Source: Variovorax paradoxus (lineage in GTDB: Bacteria; Pseudomonadota; Gammaproteobacteria; Burkholderiales; Burkholderiaceae_C). Taken from it: a stretch of 64,000 nucleotides of DNA. This document shows positions 32,203 through 42,146 of this stretch, piece by piece (the first letter of the stretch is position 1; every line of letters begins with the position of its first letter). The DNA lies in NCBI RefSeq assembly GCF_030811855.1, contig NZ_JAUSRN010000005.1, positions 248,001-312,000 on the forward strand, read 5' to 3'. Below the pieces are notes generated by a model that worked only from the letters and a program-made list of their open reading frames with translations, searched no databases and was not told where the DNA came from. The position numbers and the translations under genes are program-made.

Positions 32203-32620
32203 TGCACTTATTGGTTTTCGGCAACCGCGATTTCATATGCAAGGCCCGAGCCCACTTCGTATATGGGCTGAACCTTTTTGCCGCGGTTCGTCAAAGCAAG
32301 CCTGCACATGAACGGCAGACGGGCTCGACCGAATTGTCGCTGCCGCCGCCGTGCCCGCTTTCAGTGCAATAGATGCAAAAAATGTTTCTGTTTGACAATC
32401 AACCCTGCAAGGCAAATGGTTATGTCAAAGTTCAATAGTCGCACCCTCTTTTTCATTGAGGACGGAAGCTTTGATTGCACCGGCAACGGCAGGCGCACCG
32501 ATTTGCAAATGTGAACTATTAATTGACAGTCCAATTTAGCCGATTGTGGCGCTGAAGCTACATAAGAGGATCGCAAACTACTTTGCGAAAAGGCTCGCTC
32601 TTTTGTAAGTACTTGTGTAT
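32203..32620. other. 418-base intergenic region upstream of wza
   Basis: No credible gene was found, and short frames on both strands lack ribosome sites. The part from 32370 to 32620 is distinctly AT-rich and should hold the wza promoter. A TTGACA box (minus strand, 32422-32427) and a TTGTCA box (32393-32398) are seen, but neither has a good -10 at proper spacing, so no promoter is called. I saw no ops/JUMPstart-like sequence. A hairpin at 32571-32588 follows the PAP2 gene. Confidence 0.5.
32571..32588 (-). terminator. Perfect 7-bp hairpin after the PAP2 gene
   Basis: Arms TCGCAAA and TTTGCGA with a 4-base loop lie 33 bases past the PAP2 stop, followed on the minus strand by a pyrimidine-rich TCCTCTT. 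It is either a terminator for the phosphatase gene or an operator in the wza upstream region. Confidence 0.4.
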
Positions 32621-33265
32621 TCAGTTCGGTGCGCGAGCCGGCTCGCGGGCCTGAAGCAGGTCAGACCGGGTAAACGGCCGCTCGATGCCGGCCATCCAGA
32701 CCGCAAGTCTTTCCATCGCGTACTGTGTAGGTGCAGGGCGCCCCACTATGAAAAACAATAGCGGCAACACCAAACCCAGGGCGAGCCAACGCGGAGTGCG
32801 CACTTTCAGGTGACGGTGCCACTGTAGCCTCAGGAAGCTCGTGCTTGCCAAGGTTCCTAGCGCGGCACCTGCGGCAACTTCCGCCGTGGAGTGGACTTCG
32901 AGCGCCAGGCGCGAGGCACCGATAAACACGGCCCATACCCATCCGAATGCGGCGGCAGACACGCGCACGAATGGTGCGCAGCGCAACGCCACAAGCCAGA
33001 AAACGACGGGCCAGACACTGGTCGCCAATGCGGTATGCCCGCTGAAGCCAGTGAAATCGAAACGGGCGCTGCCAATTCCCCAACCCATGAACGCGAGCTT
33101 GGACAGCATCACGACAAGGCCACACGCGCCAAATAGCAGCACCCAATGCACCGCCGCCGGGCGTGTGCCGCGATCGATTGCAAGCCAAATTGCTACACCA
33201 AATGCGGCTGGCAAAAGAAAGCCGCTGTCACCAAAGCCGGTGGCAATTAACCAGAAACTATTCAT
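32621..33265 (-). CDS. PAP2-family membrane phosphatase, divergent
   Basis: A 214-residue membrane protein with about five or six helices. PAP2 signature parts are present but altered: FSGHTALA (residues 74-81, usually PSGH) and SRLALEVHSTAE (118-129), where Arg119 and His125 are kept but the last acidic residue is Glu instead of Asp. The first KX6RP motif is not recognisable. Relatives dephosphorylate lipid pyrophosphates such as undecaprenyl pyrophosphate, a carrier released during polymer assembly. That would fit its place upstream of wza, but this is inference. It is divergent from mscL. Confidence 0.75.
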   Translation of the reverse strand: MNSFWLIATGFGDSGFLLPAAFGVAIWLAIDRGTRPAAVHWVLLFGACGLVVMLSKLAFMGWGIGSARFDFTGFSGHTALATSVWPVVFWLVALRCAPFVRVSAAAFGWVWAVFIGASRLALEVHSTAEVAAGAALGTLASTSFLRLQWHRHLKVRTPRWLALGLVLPLLFFIVGRPAPTQYAMERLAVWMAGIERPFTRSDLLQAREPARAPN

Positions 33266-33454
33266 TTACTTGAAAGAGATTGCACGCCTTTATTGGTGCG
33301 CGGGCGCCGATTGATCAGGTCCTATTAAAAGGAGAGCATCGGCAAAAGAAAGCTTTCGCATTACGCAGCAGCAGTTTACAGTCGCTGGGTCCGCGGATTC
33401 CGCAGGCATACTGGCGGCAGTTCAACACGCCTACTCTTGGAGCCTATTGAAATC

Positions 33455-33886
33455 ATGAGCATCTTCAGCGAGTTCAAGGAATTTGCCGTCAAGGGCAACG
33501 TAATCGATCTCGCGGTGGGCGTGATCATTGGCGCGGCCTTCGGGAAGATCGTCGACTCCCTGGTGGCCGACATCATCATGCCGGTCGTCGGCCTGGTGTT
33601 CGGCAAGCTCGATTTCTCGAACCTCTTCGTGGTTCTGGGCAGCGTGCCGGCCGGGGTTCCGGGCACTTTGGCCGACCTCAAGAAGGCTGGGGTTCCGGTG
33701 CTCGCCTATGGCAACTTCATTACCATCGCGGTCAATTTCATCATCCTTGCCTTCATCATCTTCATGATGGTCAAGCAGATCAACAAGCTGCGCAAACACC
33801 AGGCGGACGCCCCCGCGGCACCGGTGGCGCCGCCGGAGGACATCGCCCTGCTGCGCGAGATCCGCGACAGCCTGAAGCGGCCCTGA
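33455..33886 (+). CDS. mscL: Large-conductance mechanosensitive channel MscL
   Basis: A 143-residue channel subunit that opens under extreme membrane tension. The N-terminal amphipathic helix and first transmembrane helix read [20 protein letters not shown] then [17 protein letters not shown], the standard MscL start. The second helix is about residues 83-108, and the C-terminal cytoplasmic helix reads [13 protein letters not shown]. The ATG is chosen over an upstream TTG because it gives the canonical start; GGAG lies about 12 bases ahead. Slightly longer than the E. coli protein because of the periplasmic loop. Confidence 0.96.
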   Translation: MSIFSEFKEFAVKGNVIDLAVGVIIGAAFGKIVDSLVADIIMPVVGLVFGKLDFSNLFVVLGSVPAGVPGTLADLKKAGVPVLAYGNFITIAVNFIILAFIIFMMVKQINKLRKHQADAPAAPVAPPEDIALLREIRDSLKRP

Positions 33887-33898
33887 AAGCCTCTCTTT

Positions 33899-34963
33899 TC
33901 AGGCGCCCGACAGCTTTCGGGCCATGCGCAGGGCCTCTATAAGGCTCGAGGCGTCGGCCCGGCCGGTGCCTGCGATGTCGAAGGCAGTGCCGTGATCGGG
34001 GCTGGTGCGCACCAGTGGCAGGCCCAGCGTCACGTTCACGCCCTTTTCCACGCCAAGGTACTTGACCGGGATCAGGCCCTGGTCGTGGTACATCGCGATC
34101 ACCACGTCGAACTCACCGCTCCCCGGTATGCCGGCCTTGTCTCGCGCGCGCATGAAAACGGTGTCGGGCGCGTGCGGCCCGTCGGCGTCGATGCCCTCGC
34201 CGCGGGCTGCCGCAATGGCCGGCGCGATGATGTCGCGCTCTTCAAACCCGAAGAGACCGCCCTCGCCCGCGTGCGGATTGAGGCCGGCCACACCGATACG
34301 CGGTGTCCGCCCAAGCACGCGGTGCAAGGCACTGTGTGTGATGCGCAGTGTCTCCAGCACGCCGGCGAAGCTCACGGCGGTGATCGCGTCGCGCAAGGAC
34401 ATGTGGATGCTCACCAGCACGGTGCGCAACTCGTCGTTGGCCAGCATCATGCGCACGGGCATGCCGTCCACCGCAAGGCCCGCATGCGCGGCGGCTTCGG
34501 CCTGCAGCAGCTCGGTATGCCCGGGGTATGGAAAGCCGGCAGCCGCCAGCGCTTCCTTGTGAAGCGGCGCGGTCACGATCGCGGCGATATCGCCTCGCAG
34601 GGCAGCCCGCGCGGCCCAGACCACGCAATTGCCAGCCATGCGACCGGCTTCGGCGCTGATCTGGCCGGCCACGATGGCCTTGGGCGGCGCCACCACCTGC
34701 AGCACGGGGATGCAGCCCGGCGGCACGGCGGCCGCTTCGGCGATGTGCTCGATTTCGGCCACCGGCCAGGCAGGCAGTCCGGGTTGCGCCAAGGCTTGCG
34801 ACGCGCGGCGCATGGTTGCCACGTCGCCGGCCACGAAGGTGCCGCGTGTGGCGTCGGGCGCCTGGCGGAAGGCCTTGGCAATGATTTCAGGCCCGATGCC
34901 CGCCGGATCGCCCGGCGTGATGACGACAGGAGCGGCGGAAGCGATGGAAGCCTGCCCGTTCAT
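33899..34963 (-). CDS. pdxA: 4-hydroxythreonine-4-phosphate dehydrogenase
   Basis: A 354-residue enzyme of pyridoxal-phosphate synthesis that oxidises 4-phosphohydroxy-L-threonine with NAD. Typical segments are ITPGDPAGIGPEI at the start, VTAPLHKEALAAAGFPYPGHTELL, SIHMSLRDAI, GLNPHAGEGGLFG and AMYHDQGLIPVK, which supply the three metal-binding histidines. It overlaps the Nif3-like gene by four bases (ATGA). In many proteobacteria pdxA is linked to ksgA or surA, which are not seen here. Confidence 0.95.
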   Translation of the reverse strand: MNGQASIASAAPVVITPGDPAGIGPEIIAKAFRQAPDATRGTFVAGDVATMRRASQALAQPGLPAWPVAEIEHIAEAAAVPPGCIPVLQVVAPPKAIVAGQISAEAGRMAGNCVVWAARAALRGDIAAIVTAPLHKEALAAAGFPYPGHTELLQAEAAAHAGLAVDGMPVRMMLANDELRTVLVSIHMSLRDAITAVSFAGVLETLRITHSALHRVLGRTPRIGVAGLNPHAGEGGLFGFEERDIIAPAIAAARGEGIDADGPHAPDTVFMRARDKAGIPGSGEFDVVIAMYHDQGLIPVKYLGVEKGVNVTLGLPLVRTSPDHGTAFDIAGTGRADASSLIEALRMARKLSGA

Positions 34964-35733
34964 GCGGGGTTGTCGATGTCGATGAACTCATGCTTCAGGC
35001 CGAGCTGCGCCGCCACGTGCCCGGCCACGGCCTGCGCGCCATAGCGCTCGGTGGCATGGTGCCCGCAGGCCAGGAAAGCGACACCCATCTCGCGCGCGTA
35101 GTGGGCTTGCGGCTCGGAGATCTCCCCGGTAATGAAGGCGTCGGCGCCGGCGGCAATGGCGGCCTCGAAATAGCCTTGGGCGCCGCCCGTGCACCATGCG
35201 ATGTTCTTGAGGGGCCGGTGCGCCGTGTCCACGAGGGTGACGGGCCGCTTCAGGATCTTTTCCGCATGTGCGGCGAGCTCCTTGGCACTGGCAAAGGCTT
35301 CTCCGTTGTCGCGGCCGCCGAGAAAGCCGAGCTCCTGCTCGCCGAAGCGCCCGGTTGAGCCGGCATGGGCGAGCAATCCCAGCTGCAGCCCGAGCTGCGC
35401 GTTGTTGCCGAGCTCGGGGTGCGCATCGAGCGGCAGGTGGTACGCGAACAAATTGACGTCGTCGCCCAGCAGCAAGCCCAGGCGCTGCTTCATCCAGCCG
35501 GTGACGCAGCCGTCCTGGCCGCGCCAGAACAGGCCATGATGGACAAAGATGGCGTCGGCCTCGGCATGAATTGCGGCCTCGATCAGCGCGCGGCTCGCGG
35601 TGACGCCGGAAACGATCTTCCGCACCACGGTGCGGCCCTCGACCTGCAGGCCATTCGGTCCATAGTCCTTGAAGCGCGAAGGCGCAAGAAGCAGGTCGAA
35701 AGCGTGCAGCAATTCGTGGCGGGTGGTGCTCAT
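34960..35733 (-). CDS. Nif3-like (DUF34) dinuclear metal protein
   Basis: A 257-residue member of the Nif3/YbgI family, toroid-forming proteins with a two-metal site. Metal ligands are visible as FVHHGLFW, the aspartate of YHLPLDAHP, and the His and Glu of CGHHATERYG near the C-terminus. A GTP cyclohydrolase I type 2 label is common in databases but is not well supported for this family. The start is the ATG at 35733, which begins the conserved RHELLHAFDLLLAPSRFKDYG region. Coupled to pdxA downstream. Confidence 0.9.
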   Translation of the reverse strand: MSTTRHELLHAFDLLLAPSRFKDYGPNGLQVEGRTVVRKIVSGVTASRALIEAAIHAEADAIFVHHGLFWRGQDGCVTGWMKQRLGLLLGDDVNLFAYHLPLDAHPELGNNAQLGLQLGLLAHAGSTGRFGEQELGFLGGRDNGEAFASAKELAAHAEKILKRPVTLVDTAHRPLKNIAWCTGGAQGYFEAAIAAGADAFITGEISEPQAHYAREMGVAFLACGHHATERYGAQAVAGHVAAQLGLKHEFIDIDNPA

Positions 35734-35881
35734 CGCGACATTGTCGCGCTCCGATCCACGTTGCGCACGCATGGCCGCGTGCCGCGACTGGCAACGGACC
35801 AGCCGACGACGCCAGGGTAGCCAATCTCGACAGCGCCGCGCGGTTTATGCCAAAAGGGGCTTGAGGGACAATGGGCGCAAG

Positions 35882-35904
35882 GCGCCGCGTGGGCGGCGCG
35901 TTTT
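35882..35904 (+). terminator. Terminator-like hairpin in the leader of the HtrA-type gene
   Basis: A 7-base GC stem (GCGCCGC with GCGGCGC, loop GTGG) is followed one base later by TTTT, only 20 bases before the protease start codon on the same strand. It has the shape of a short intrinsic terminator. It may act as an attenuator of the downstream gene. Confidence 0.4.
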
Positions 35905-35924
35905 CTTCGCTCAATCAAAGTTTC

Positions 35925-37085
<1,161 letters not shown>

Positions 37086-37089
37086 GCGG

Positions 37090-37899
37090 TCAAGAAGACG
37101 CTGAGGAGTCGGCGCCTTCTTCTTCGGGCTTCTTGTTGCCCTGCGCAAAGTAGCGGGCGCCGATGATGCCGACCTCGTAGAGCAGGCACATTGGCACCGC
37201 CAGCGCGAGCTGCGACACCACGTCGGGCGGCGTGAGCACCGCCGCCACAACAAAGGCCACCACGATGAAGTACCCACGGAAGGACTTCAGCTTCTCGATG
37301 GTCACCATTTCGAAACGCACCAGCAGCATCACGACGATCGGCACCTGGAAGGCGACGCCGAACGCGATGTAGAGCGACAAAATGGCCTCGACGTACGAGG
37401 AGATGTCGGGCGTGGCCGCCACTGCGGCGGGTGTGAACTTCTGGATGAAGCTGAACATCTTGTCCAGCACGAAGAACTGCACAAAGGCGATGCCCGCATA
37501 GGCCAGCAGGCTGCCGAAGAAGATCAGTGGCAGTGCAAAGCGCTTTTCGTGGCTGTAGAGCCCCGGCGCAATGAACATCCAGGCCTGGTACATGAGCCAG
37601 GGCAGCGCCAGCAGCACCGCCGTCATCATCAGCACCTTGAGCGGCACGAAGAACGGCGAGAACACGCCGATGGCGATGAGCTTGGCATCCGGCGGCATGT
37701 GCGCGCGGATGGGCATGGCGATCAGGTCGATCAACCCCCCGGGACCGGGCCAGATGGCCAGCAGCACGCCAGCGATCACAAGGCCGTAGACGCAGTAGAG
37801 AAGCCGGTCGCGGAGTTCGACCAGGTGCTGGACGAACGGTTGTTCGGTGCCCGCCAGCTCGTCTTCTGCGTCTTTGTTCTTGTTGTCGGAATCGGCCAT
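37090..37899 (-). CDS. tatC: Sec-independent protein translocase subunit TatC
   Basis: A 269-residue membrane protein with six helices. The N-terminal cytoplasmic region FVQHLVELRDRLLYCV is the signal-binding motif, and SPFFVPLKVLMMTAVLLALPWLMYQ and GYFIVVAFVVAAVLTPPDVVSQ are diagnostic. It recognises twin-arginine signal peptides. It is the last gene of tatABC, 78 bases after tatB. The start at 37899 begins ADSDNKNKDAEDELAG; a longer frame to 37953 is possible but its extra residues do not resemble TatC. No clear ribosome site is seen. Confidence 0.96.
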   Translation of the reverse strand: MADSDNKNKDAEDELAGTEQPFVQHLVELRDRLLYCVYGLVIAGVLLAIWPGPGGLIDLIAMPIRAHMPPDAKLIAIGVFSPFFVPLKVLMMTAVLLALPWLMYQAWMFIAPGLYSHEKRFALPLIFFGSLLAYAGIAFVQFFVLDKMFSFIQKFTPAAVAATPDISSYVEAILSLYIAFGVAFQVPIVVMLLVRFEMVTIEKLKSFRGYFIVVAFVVAAVLTPPDVVSQLALAVPMCLLYEVGIIGARYFAQGNKKPEEEGADSSASS

Positions 37900-37977
37900 G
37901 GGGAGGGGAAAAGAGCAGGGAAAAGCGTTGGCTTCGGCCGGCGTGCGGCGCACGAGGAACGCGGAGAGTGAAAGCCG

Positions 37978-38436
37978 CTAGTTGATCTTGTGGGGGCGGA
38001 AACGAGCCACGCGCGCGGCACCCGAAAGCGCCTTGGTGCGCACGCCGTTGCGCGCCTTATACCACTGCGGTGTGGCGCCCTGCTTCAGGCGCCAGTTCTT
38101 GCGGGGATGCCGGTATTCCGGCACCGAAGACTCGGGTTCGGCCAGGGCCGAAAGCGTTTCGCCCGAGCCGGAAAACTGCTTCTCGAGATCACTCGCGCCG
38201 GTCTGGATGCTGTGCTCGACGTCGCGCGCCGCATCCTCCACGGTGCTTTTCATCTTGCGCAGTTCGTCCAGCTCCATCGAGCGATTGACTTCGGCCTTGA
38301 CGTCGTTCACGTAGCGCTGCGCCTTGCCCAGCAAGGTACCGACCGTGCGCGCCACGCGAGGCAGCTTTTCCGGTCCGATCACGATCAACGCCACGACGCC
38401 GATCAGCGCCAGCTTCTCAATGCCAAGGTCGAGCAC
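37978..38436 (-). CDS. tatB: Sec-independent protein translocase subunit TatB
   Basis: A 152-residue protein with one N-terminal helix ([22 protein letters not shown]) followed by the Gly-Pro hinge, an amphipathic helix and a long charged tail. The [13 protein letters not shown] pattern is characteristic of TatB. It begins with GTG. It bridges TatC and TatA in the translocase. 13 bases separate it from tatA. The C-terminal part, rich in Arg and Lys (about residues 105-152), is typical of Burkholderiales TatB. Confidence 0.95.
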   Translation of the reverse strand: MLDLGIEKLALIGVVALIVIGPEKLPRVARTVGTLLGKAQRYVNDVKAEVNRSMELDELRKMKSTVEDAARDVEHSIQTGASDLEKQFSGSGETLSALAEPESSVPEYRHPRKNWRLKQGATPQWYKARNGVRTKALSGAARVARFRPHKIN

Positions 38437-38449
38437 TTATGACCCGCGC

Positions 38450-38701
38450 TCAGGACTTCTGGCGCGCTTCGACGTCGATCGCCGACTTGTCGCTGTTGGC
38501 AGCCGGTTGGCCGGTGACCTGGGCGGCGGGGGCCGACGAAGCGGCCGGCGCATCGGTGGTGCTGCCGTCCTTCATGCCGTCCTTGAAGCCCTTCACGGCG
38601 CCACCAAGGTCGGAACCCATGTTCCTCAGCTTCTTGGTGCCGAAGATCATGACCACGACGAGGAGCACGATCAGCCAGTGCCAGATTGAAAATGAACCCA
38701 T
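38450..38701 (-). CDS. tatA: Sec-independent protein translocase subunit TatA
   Basis: An 83-residue protein with one helix ([17 protein letters not shown]), the [21 protein letters not shown] amphipathic segment and a low-complexity Ala/Ser/Pro tail. This is the pore-forming component of the Tat translocase. AGGAG is placed seven bases before the ATG. It starts the tatABC unit, 62 bases after the HIT gene. Confidence 0.96.
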   Translation of the reverse strand: MGSFSIWHWLIVLLVVVMIFGTKKLRNMGSDLGGAVKGFKDGMKDGSTTDAPAASSAPAAQVTGQPAANSDKSAIDVEARQKS

Positions 38702-38763
38702 GGAAGACTCCTAAGAATGTGTCCGATTTTAGTCGGGCGGAATGTGACAGTTTGGCCTAATGT

Positions 38764-39123
38764 TCAGCCACGAAGCCAGGGCCGGGGACCGCCCATGACA
38801 TGGACATGGAGATGGTGAACCTCCTGCCCGCCCTCGGCGCCGGTGTTGACCACCACGCGGTAGCCGCCGTCCGGATAGGGCCTGCAGCCCTGCTCCAGCG
38901 CGAGCTTGGGCGCCAGCGTCATGATCTTGCCCATCAGCGCGGCGTCTTCCGGGGTGAGTTGCGCCATCGAGGCGATGTGCCGCTTGGGCACCAGCATGAA
39001 ATGGACCGGCGCCCAGGGCGCGATGTCGTGAAAACCGAACAGTTCGTCGTCTTCGTAGACCTTGCGCGAGGGGATCTTGCCTTCGATGATTTTGCAGAAG
39101 ACGCAGTTCGGATCAGATGACAT
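38764..39123 (-). CDS. HIT-family nucleotide-binding protein (HinT-like)
   Basis: A 119-residue histidine-triad protein with HHLHVHV at residues 103-109, the CVFCKIIEGKIPSRKVYEDD start and the FHDIAPWAPVHFMLVPKRHI segment typical of HinT phosphoramidases. Such enzymes hydrolyse nucleoside 5'-phosphoramidates, and the physiological role here is unknown. It overlaps the end of the DUF4870 gene by 11 bases and leads into tatA, the common gene order of Burkholderiales his-tat regions. Confidence 0.94.
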   Translation of the reverse strand: MSSDPNCVFCKIIEGKIPSRKVYEDDELFGFHDIAPWAPVHFMLVPKRHIASMAQLTPEDAALMGKIMTLAPKLALEQGCRPYPDGGYRVVVNTGAEGGQEVHHLHVHVMGGPRPWLRG

Positions 39124-39502
39124 CTTGGGGTTCCATGGGGCGACTGTCTTTCATGCGGATCATGCCCTTCACGATCCGGTAGAGAAACCACAGCGAAATC
39201 AGGCTCCAGGCAATCCAGCCCGGCACGAGAAACAACAGCCAGAGCCACGAAGTGACCAGGTACAGCAGGCCTGCCCACAGCACCGAGCGGATGCGCCAGC
39301 TGAAGTGCGTGGCCTGCCACGTGCCGGCGGCATCGTCTCGTTTGACGAAGTCGATCACCAGCGCCACCAGCAAAAGGACCACCGAAGCCTGCGCCCCTGG
39401 CAGCACGGCGCCAATGGCCACGATCAGGTGCAGGATATAGCTGACCCAGCCCCAGGTCTTGAGGGAGTCGTCGGGTTCCACGTTCACGATGTCGTTGGCC
39501 AT
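39113..39502 (-). CDS. DUF4870-like small membrane protein
   Basis: A 129-residue membrane protein with about three helices: TWGWVSYILHLIVAIGAVLPG, ASVVLLLVALVIDFVKR, and IRSVLWAGLLYLVTSWLWLLFLVPGW, ending in a charged cytoplasmic tail. It resembles DUF4870/TMEM-like proteins linked to hisE and hisI in Burkholderiales. Function unknown. The start follows AAAGGACATTCA, and a longer frame to 39658 overlaps hisE. Confidence 0.78.
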   Translation of the reverse strand: MANDIVNVEPDDSLKTWGWVSYILHLIVAIGAVLPGAQASVVLLLVALVIDFVKRDDAAGTWQATHFSWRIRSVLWAGLLYLVTSWLWLLFLVPGWIAWSLISLWFLYRIVKGMIRMKDSRPMEPQDVI

Positions 39503-39513
39503 TGAATGTCCTT

Positions 39514-39894
39514 TCAATCGTTGGATGCTTCGCGGGCCTGCGCCTTGCGCAGGGCTTTTTCCTCGATGCCGCTGGTGCCTTCGCGACGCTCGAGCTCCGC
39601 GATCACCTCTGCCGGCGAGAAGCCGTAGTGGGCCAGCGCCACCATGGTGTGGAACCACAGATCGGCCACTTCGTTCACTATTTTCGTGCGGTCGCCGCCG
39701 TGGTCGGCGTCCTTCGCGGCCATCACGACCTCGGTGGCTTCCTCGCCGATCTTCTTGAGGAAGGCATCGGGGCCCTTGTGCAGCAGGCGCGCCACGTAGC
39801 TCTTTTCAGCATCGCCGCCGCGCGCGGGCAGGCGGCTTTCGATGACGGCGGCAAGGCGTGCGAGGGCGTCCGAAGTATTCACTGGTGCCGTCAT
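39514..39894 (-). CDS. hisE: Phosphoribosyl-ATP pyrophosphatase
   Basis: A 126-residue alpha-helical MazG-like enzyme that hydrolyses phosphoribosyl-ATP to phosphoribosyl-AMP, second step of histidine synthesis. Segments [16 protein letters not shown] and [17 protein letters not shown] carry the metal-binding acidic residues. It is a separate gene, unlike the HisIE fusion of enterobacteria. Its start overlaps the hisI stop (ATGA). Confidence 0.95.
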   Translation of the reverse strand: MTAPVNTSDALARLAAVIESRLPARGGDAEKSYVARLLHKGPDAFLKKIGEEATEVVMAAKDADHGGDRTKIVNEVADLWFHTMVALAHYGFSPAEVIAELERREGTSGIEEKALRKAQAREASND

Positions 39895-40280
39895 TTGTAG
39901 ATCGACTCCGGGTCTTTCAAGACCGGCTCGACCGCGGTCCATTGGCCGTTGTCGTACTTGCTGAAGAAGCAGCTGTGGCGGCCCGTGTGGCATGCAATGC
40001 CGGGCTCGTGGCCGAGTTGCGTGACCTTGAGCAGCACGACGTCGTTGTCGCAGTCGAGGCGGATCTCGTGCACCGTCTGCACGTGACCCGATTCCTCGCC
40101 CTTGAACCAGAGCTTGTTGCGCGAGCGGCTGAAATACACGGCGCGGCCCAGCTCGGCGGTCTTTTCGAGCGCCTCGCGGTTCATCCAGGCGAACATCAGG
40201 ACGTCGTTGCTGCCCTGCTCCTGCGCGATCACCGGCACCAGGCCGTTCGCGTCCCACTTCACTTCATCGAGCCAATTCAT
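39891..40280 (-). CDS. hisI: Phosphoribosyl-AMP cyclohydrolase
   Basis: A 129-residue zinc enzyme for the third step of histidine synthesis. Metal-binding parts are [15 protein letters not shown] and [13 protein letters not shown], with the [11 protein letters not shown] stretch conserved in HisI. It is a stand-alone gene 31 bases after hisF. The start ATG begins [17 protein letters not shown], a typical betaproteobacterial HisI start. Confidence 0.95.
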   Translation of the reverse strand: MNWLDEVKWDANGLVPVIAQEQGSNDVLMFAWMNREALEKTAELGRAVYFSRSRNKLWFKGEESGHVQTVHEIRLDCDNDVVLLKVTQLGHEPGIACHTGRHSCFFSKYDNGQWTAVEPVLKDPESIYK

Positions 40281-40311
40281 CGCGATATTGTCGGGGATAG
40301 GCAAAGACCCC

Positions 40312-41097
40312 TCAGGAGTCGATTCGCACCGGGATTCCCCGCGCGGCCATGCGGGCTTTCGCCTCACCAACCGTGTGCTCGCCGTAGTGAAAGATGCTGG
40401 CAGCCAGCACCGCGTCGGCGCCGCCGGTCTGGATGCCGTCGGCCAGGTCGTCCAGGCTGCCGACGCCACCCGAGGCGATCACCGGCACGTTGACCGCATC
40501 GCTCACTGCGCGGGTGAGCGCCAGGTCGAACCCGCTCTTGGTGCCGTCGCGGTCCATGCTCGTGAGCAGGATTTCGCCGGCGCCGCGGCGCACCATCTCT
40601 GTCGCCCATTCGACGGCGTCCAGGCCGGTGTTCTTGCGGCCGCCATGGCTGTACACGTCCCAGCCGGCGCCACGCGTGGCGGCTTCTTCAGGGCTGCGGC
40701 GCTTGGCGTCGATGGCCACCACGATGCACTGCGAACCGTATTTCTGCGATGCGTCGTTGATCACCTTCGGATCGGCAATGGCCGCGGAGTTGAAGCTGGT
40801 CTTGTCTGCGCCGGCATTGAGCAGCCGGCGCACGTCGGCGACGGTGCGCACGCCGCCGCCCACCGTCAACGGAATGAAGACCTGCGACGCCACCGCCTCG
40901 ATGATCGGCAGGATCAGGTCGCGTCCGTCGCTGGTGGCCGTGATGTCGAGAAAGGTGAGTTCGTCGGCGCCCTGCGCGTTGTAACGGGCCGCAATTTCGA
41001 CCGGATCGCCGGCATCGCGCAGCTCGAGAAAATTGACGCCCTTGACGACGCGGCCGCCGGTGACGTCAAGACAGGGAATGATGCGTTTTGCGAGCAT
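40312..41097 (-). CDS. hisF: Imidazole glycerol phosphate synthase cyclase subunit
   Basis: A 261-residue TIM barrel that closes the imidazole ring with ammonia from His[21 protein letters not shown] is the canonical start with the first catalytic Asp (LDV), and the second lies in [14 protein letters not shown]. The phosphate-binding ends [12 protein letters not shown] are also present. An ATG at 41121, directly abutting the upstream stop codon, would add eight residues. I chose the canonical start, though neither has a good ribosome site. Confidence 0.95.
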   Translation of the reverse strand: MLAKRIIPCLDVTGGRVVKGVNFLELRDAGDPVEIAARYNAQGADELTFLDITATSDGRDLILPIIEAVASQVFIPLTVGGGVRTVADVRRLLNAGADKTSFNSAAIADPKVINDASQKYGSQCIVVAIDAKRRSPEEAATRGAGWDVYSHGGRKNTGLDAVEWATEMVRRGAGEILLTSMDRDGTKSGFDLALTRAVSDAVNVPVIASGGVGSLDDLADGIQTGGADAVLAASIFHYGEHTVGEAKARMAARGIPVRIDS

Positions 41098-41121
41098 GGT
41101 CGGTGGTAAGGAAAAGTTCAT

Positions 41122-41958
41122 TCAGAGAACGCGCAGCTGCTGCCAGCCCTGCCATTGGGCACCCGGCAGGAGCAGCACCTGCTCGTCGATGCGCGCGGCC
41201 TCTACGCACAGCATGTGCCGATATCCGTCTTCGGGCATGTCTGCGAGTTTCGCACCGAGCACCGCGCCGGGGTTCCACACCACGGTTTCGCTGCAGCTCG
41301 CACTTTGCGTGATTTCGAGTGTGCCGCTCGGCTGCACCAGGCGCATCGGCTTGGCGGGAGCGGCATAGACGCTGTCGAACTCGGCATCGAAGCGCAGTGC
41401 CGGCGCCGTCTCCACGTGCCGGTCGTCGCGCAGGGAATCCCAGCGGTTGGCACCCTGGAGGCCTTCCAGCCGCACTTCGGCGATATCGTCGACGCGCAGG
41501 TAGGTATGCAATGCCGCCGCAAAGCTGAACGGCGCATGATCCACATTGAGCAGCGTCAGCGTGGTGCGCAGCCGGCCGGGGCCCATGCCGACGTGCAAGC
41601 GCGCCTCGAAAGAGTGCGGCCAGAGCTTGCGGGTGGCCGGGTTGTCGCGCAGCCGCAGGACCAATTCGCCCGAGTTGGGGTCGACACCCCGGTTTTCCCA
41701 AGGCAAATTGCGCATGAATCCATGCTTGGGCAACATGCCGCGCTGGTTGAATTGAGGGCAGCAGATGGGCACGCCGCCGCGGATTGCAGCCTGCCCGTCG
41801 AACACCGCGCGAGGGCTCAGATAGAGGCGCTCCGCGCTGTCGGACGTGGTCCAGGAAAGCAGCTGCGCCCCGTGCAGCGACACGACAAAAGCACTTCCGT
41901 CAGCCCCGGCGGCACGAAGCGCGGGCTGGCCGCGAAAGTCGATCGAACTGATATCCAT
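41122..41958 (-). CDS. Aldose 1-epimerase / hexose-6-phosphate mutarotase-like protein
   Basis: A 278-residue galactose-mutarotase-fold protein of the YeaD group: LHGAQLLSWTT, YLSPRAVFDGQAAIRGGVPICCPQF, MLPKHGFMRNLPW (catalytic His), FAAALHTYLRVDDI (second His) and the late Glu in LCVEAARID. Relatives interconvert anomers of phosphorylated hexoses. It sits just upstream of hisF with stop-start abutting, so it may be cotranscribed with hisFIE. The start is uncertain: ATG at 41958 has no clear ribosome site, and a GTG at 42009 would add 17 residues. Confidence 0.83.
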   Translation of the reverse strand: MDISSIDFRGQPALRAAGADGSAFVVSLHGAQLLSWTTSDSAERLYLSPRAVFDGQAAIRGGVPICCPQFNQRGMLPKHGFMRNLPWENRGVDPNSGELVLRLRDNPATRKLWPHSFEARLHVGMGPGRLRTTLTLLNVDHAPFSFAAALHTYLRVDDIAEVRLEGLQGANRWDSLRDDRHVETAPALRFDAEFDSVYAAPAKPMRLVQPSGTLEITQSASCSETVVWNPGAVLGAKLADMPEDGYRHMLCVEAARIDEQVLLLPGAQWQGWQQLRVL

Positions 41959-42146
41959 TGGAGAATTGTAGGCAGCGAAATCCCGTGGCACGGAATTGGC
42001 ATTGGGCACTTAAGGCTTCATCGCGGCCGCGTCCTGCCGGTTGCAAGCAAGGGACCTTCTTGGATACCCTTCGCCTGCCGCACAAGAAGAGGCTGCCGGC
42101 CGACGCGCCCGCGCTCCCCAACCACACACACCTAAAAGGGACAAAT

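Noticed and set aside
32278..32514. 78-codon plus-strand frame with clustered cysteines upstream of wza
   Set aside because: It has a TTG start with no ribosome site, and the Cys/Arg-rich text looks like a chance product of the local sequence. It lies in the expected promoter region.
32203..32620. Search for an ops/JUMPstart element ahead of the polysaccharide export genes
   Set aside because: No GGCGGTAGC-like sequence was seen on either strand in the gap, so RfaH-type control is not supported.
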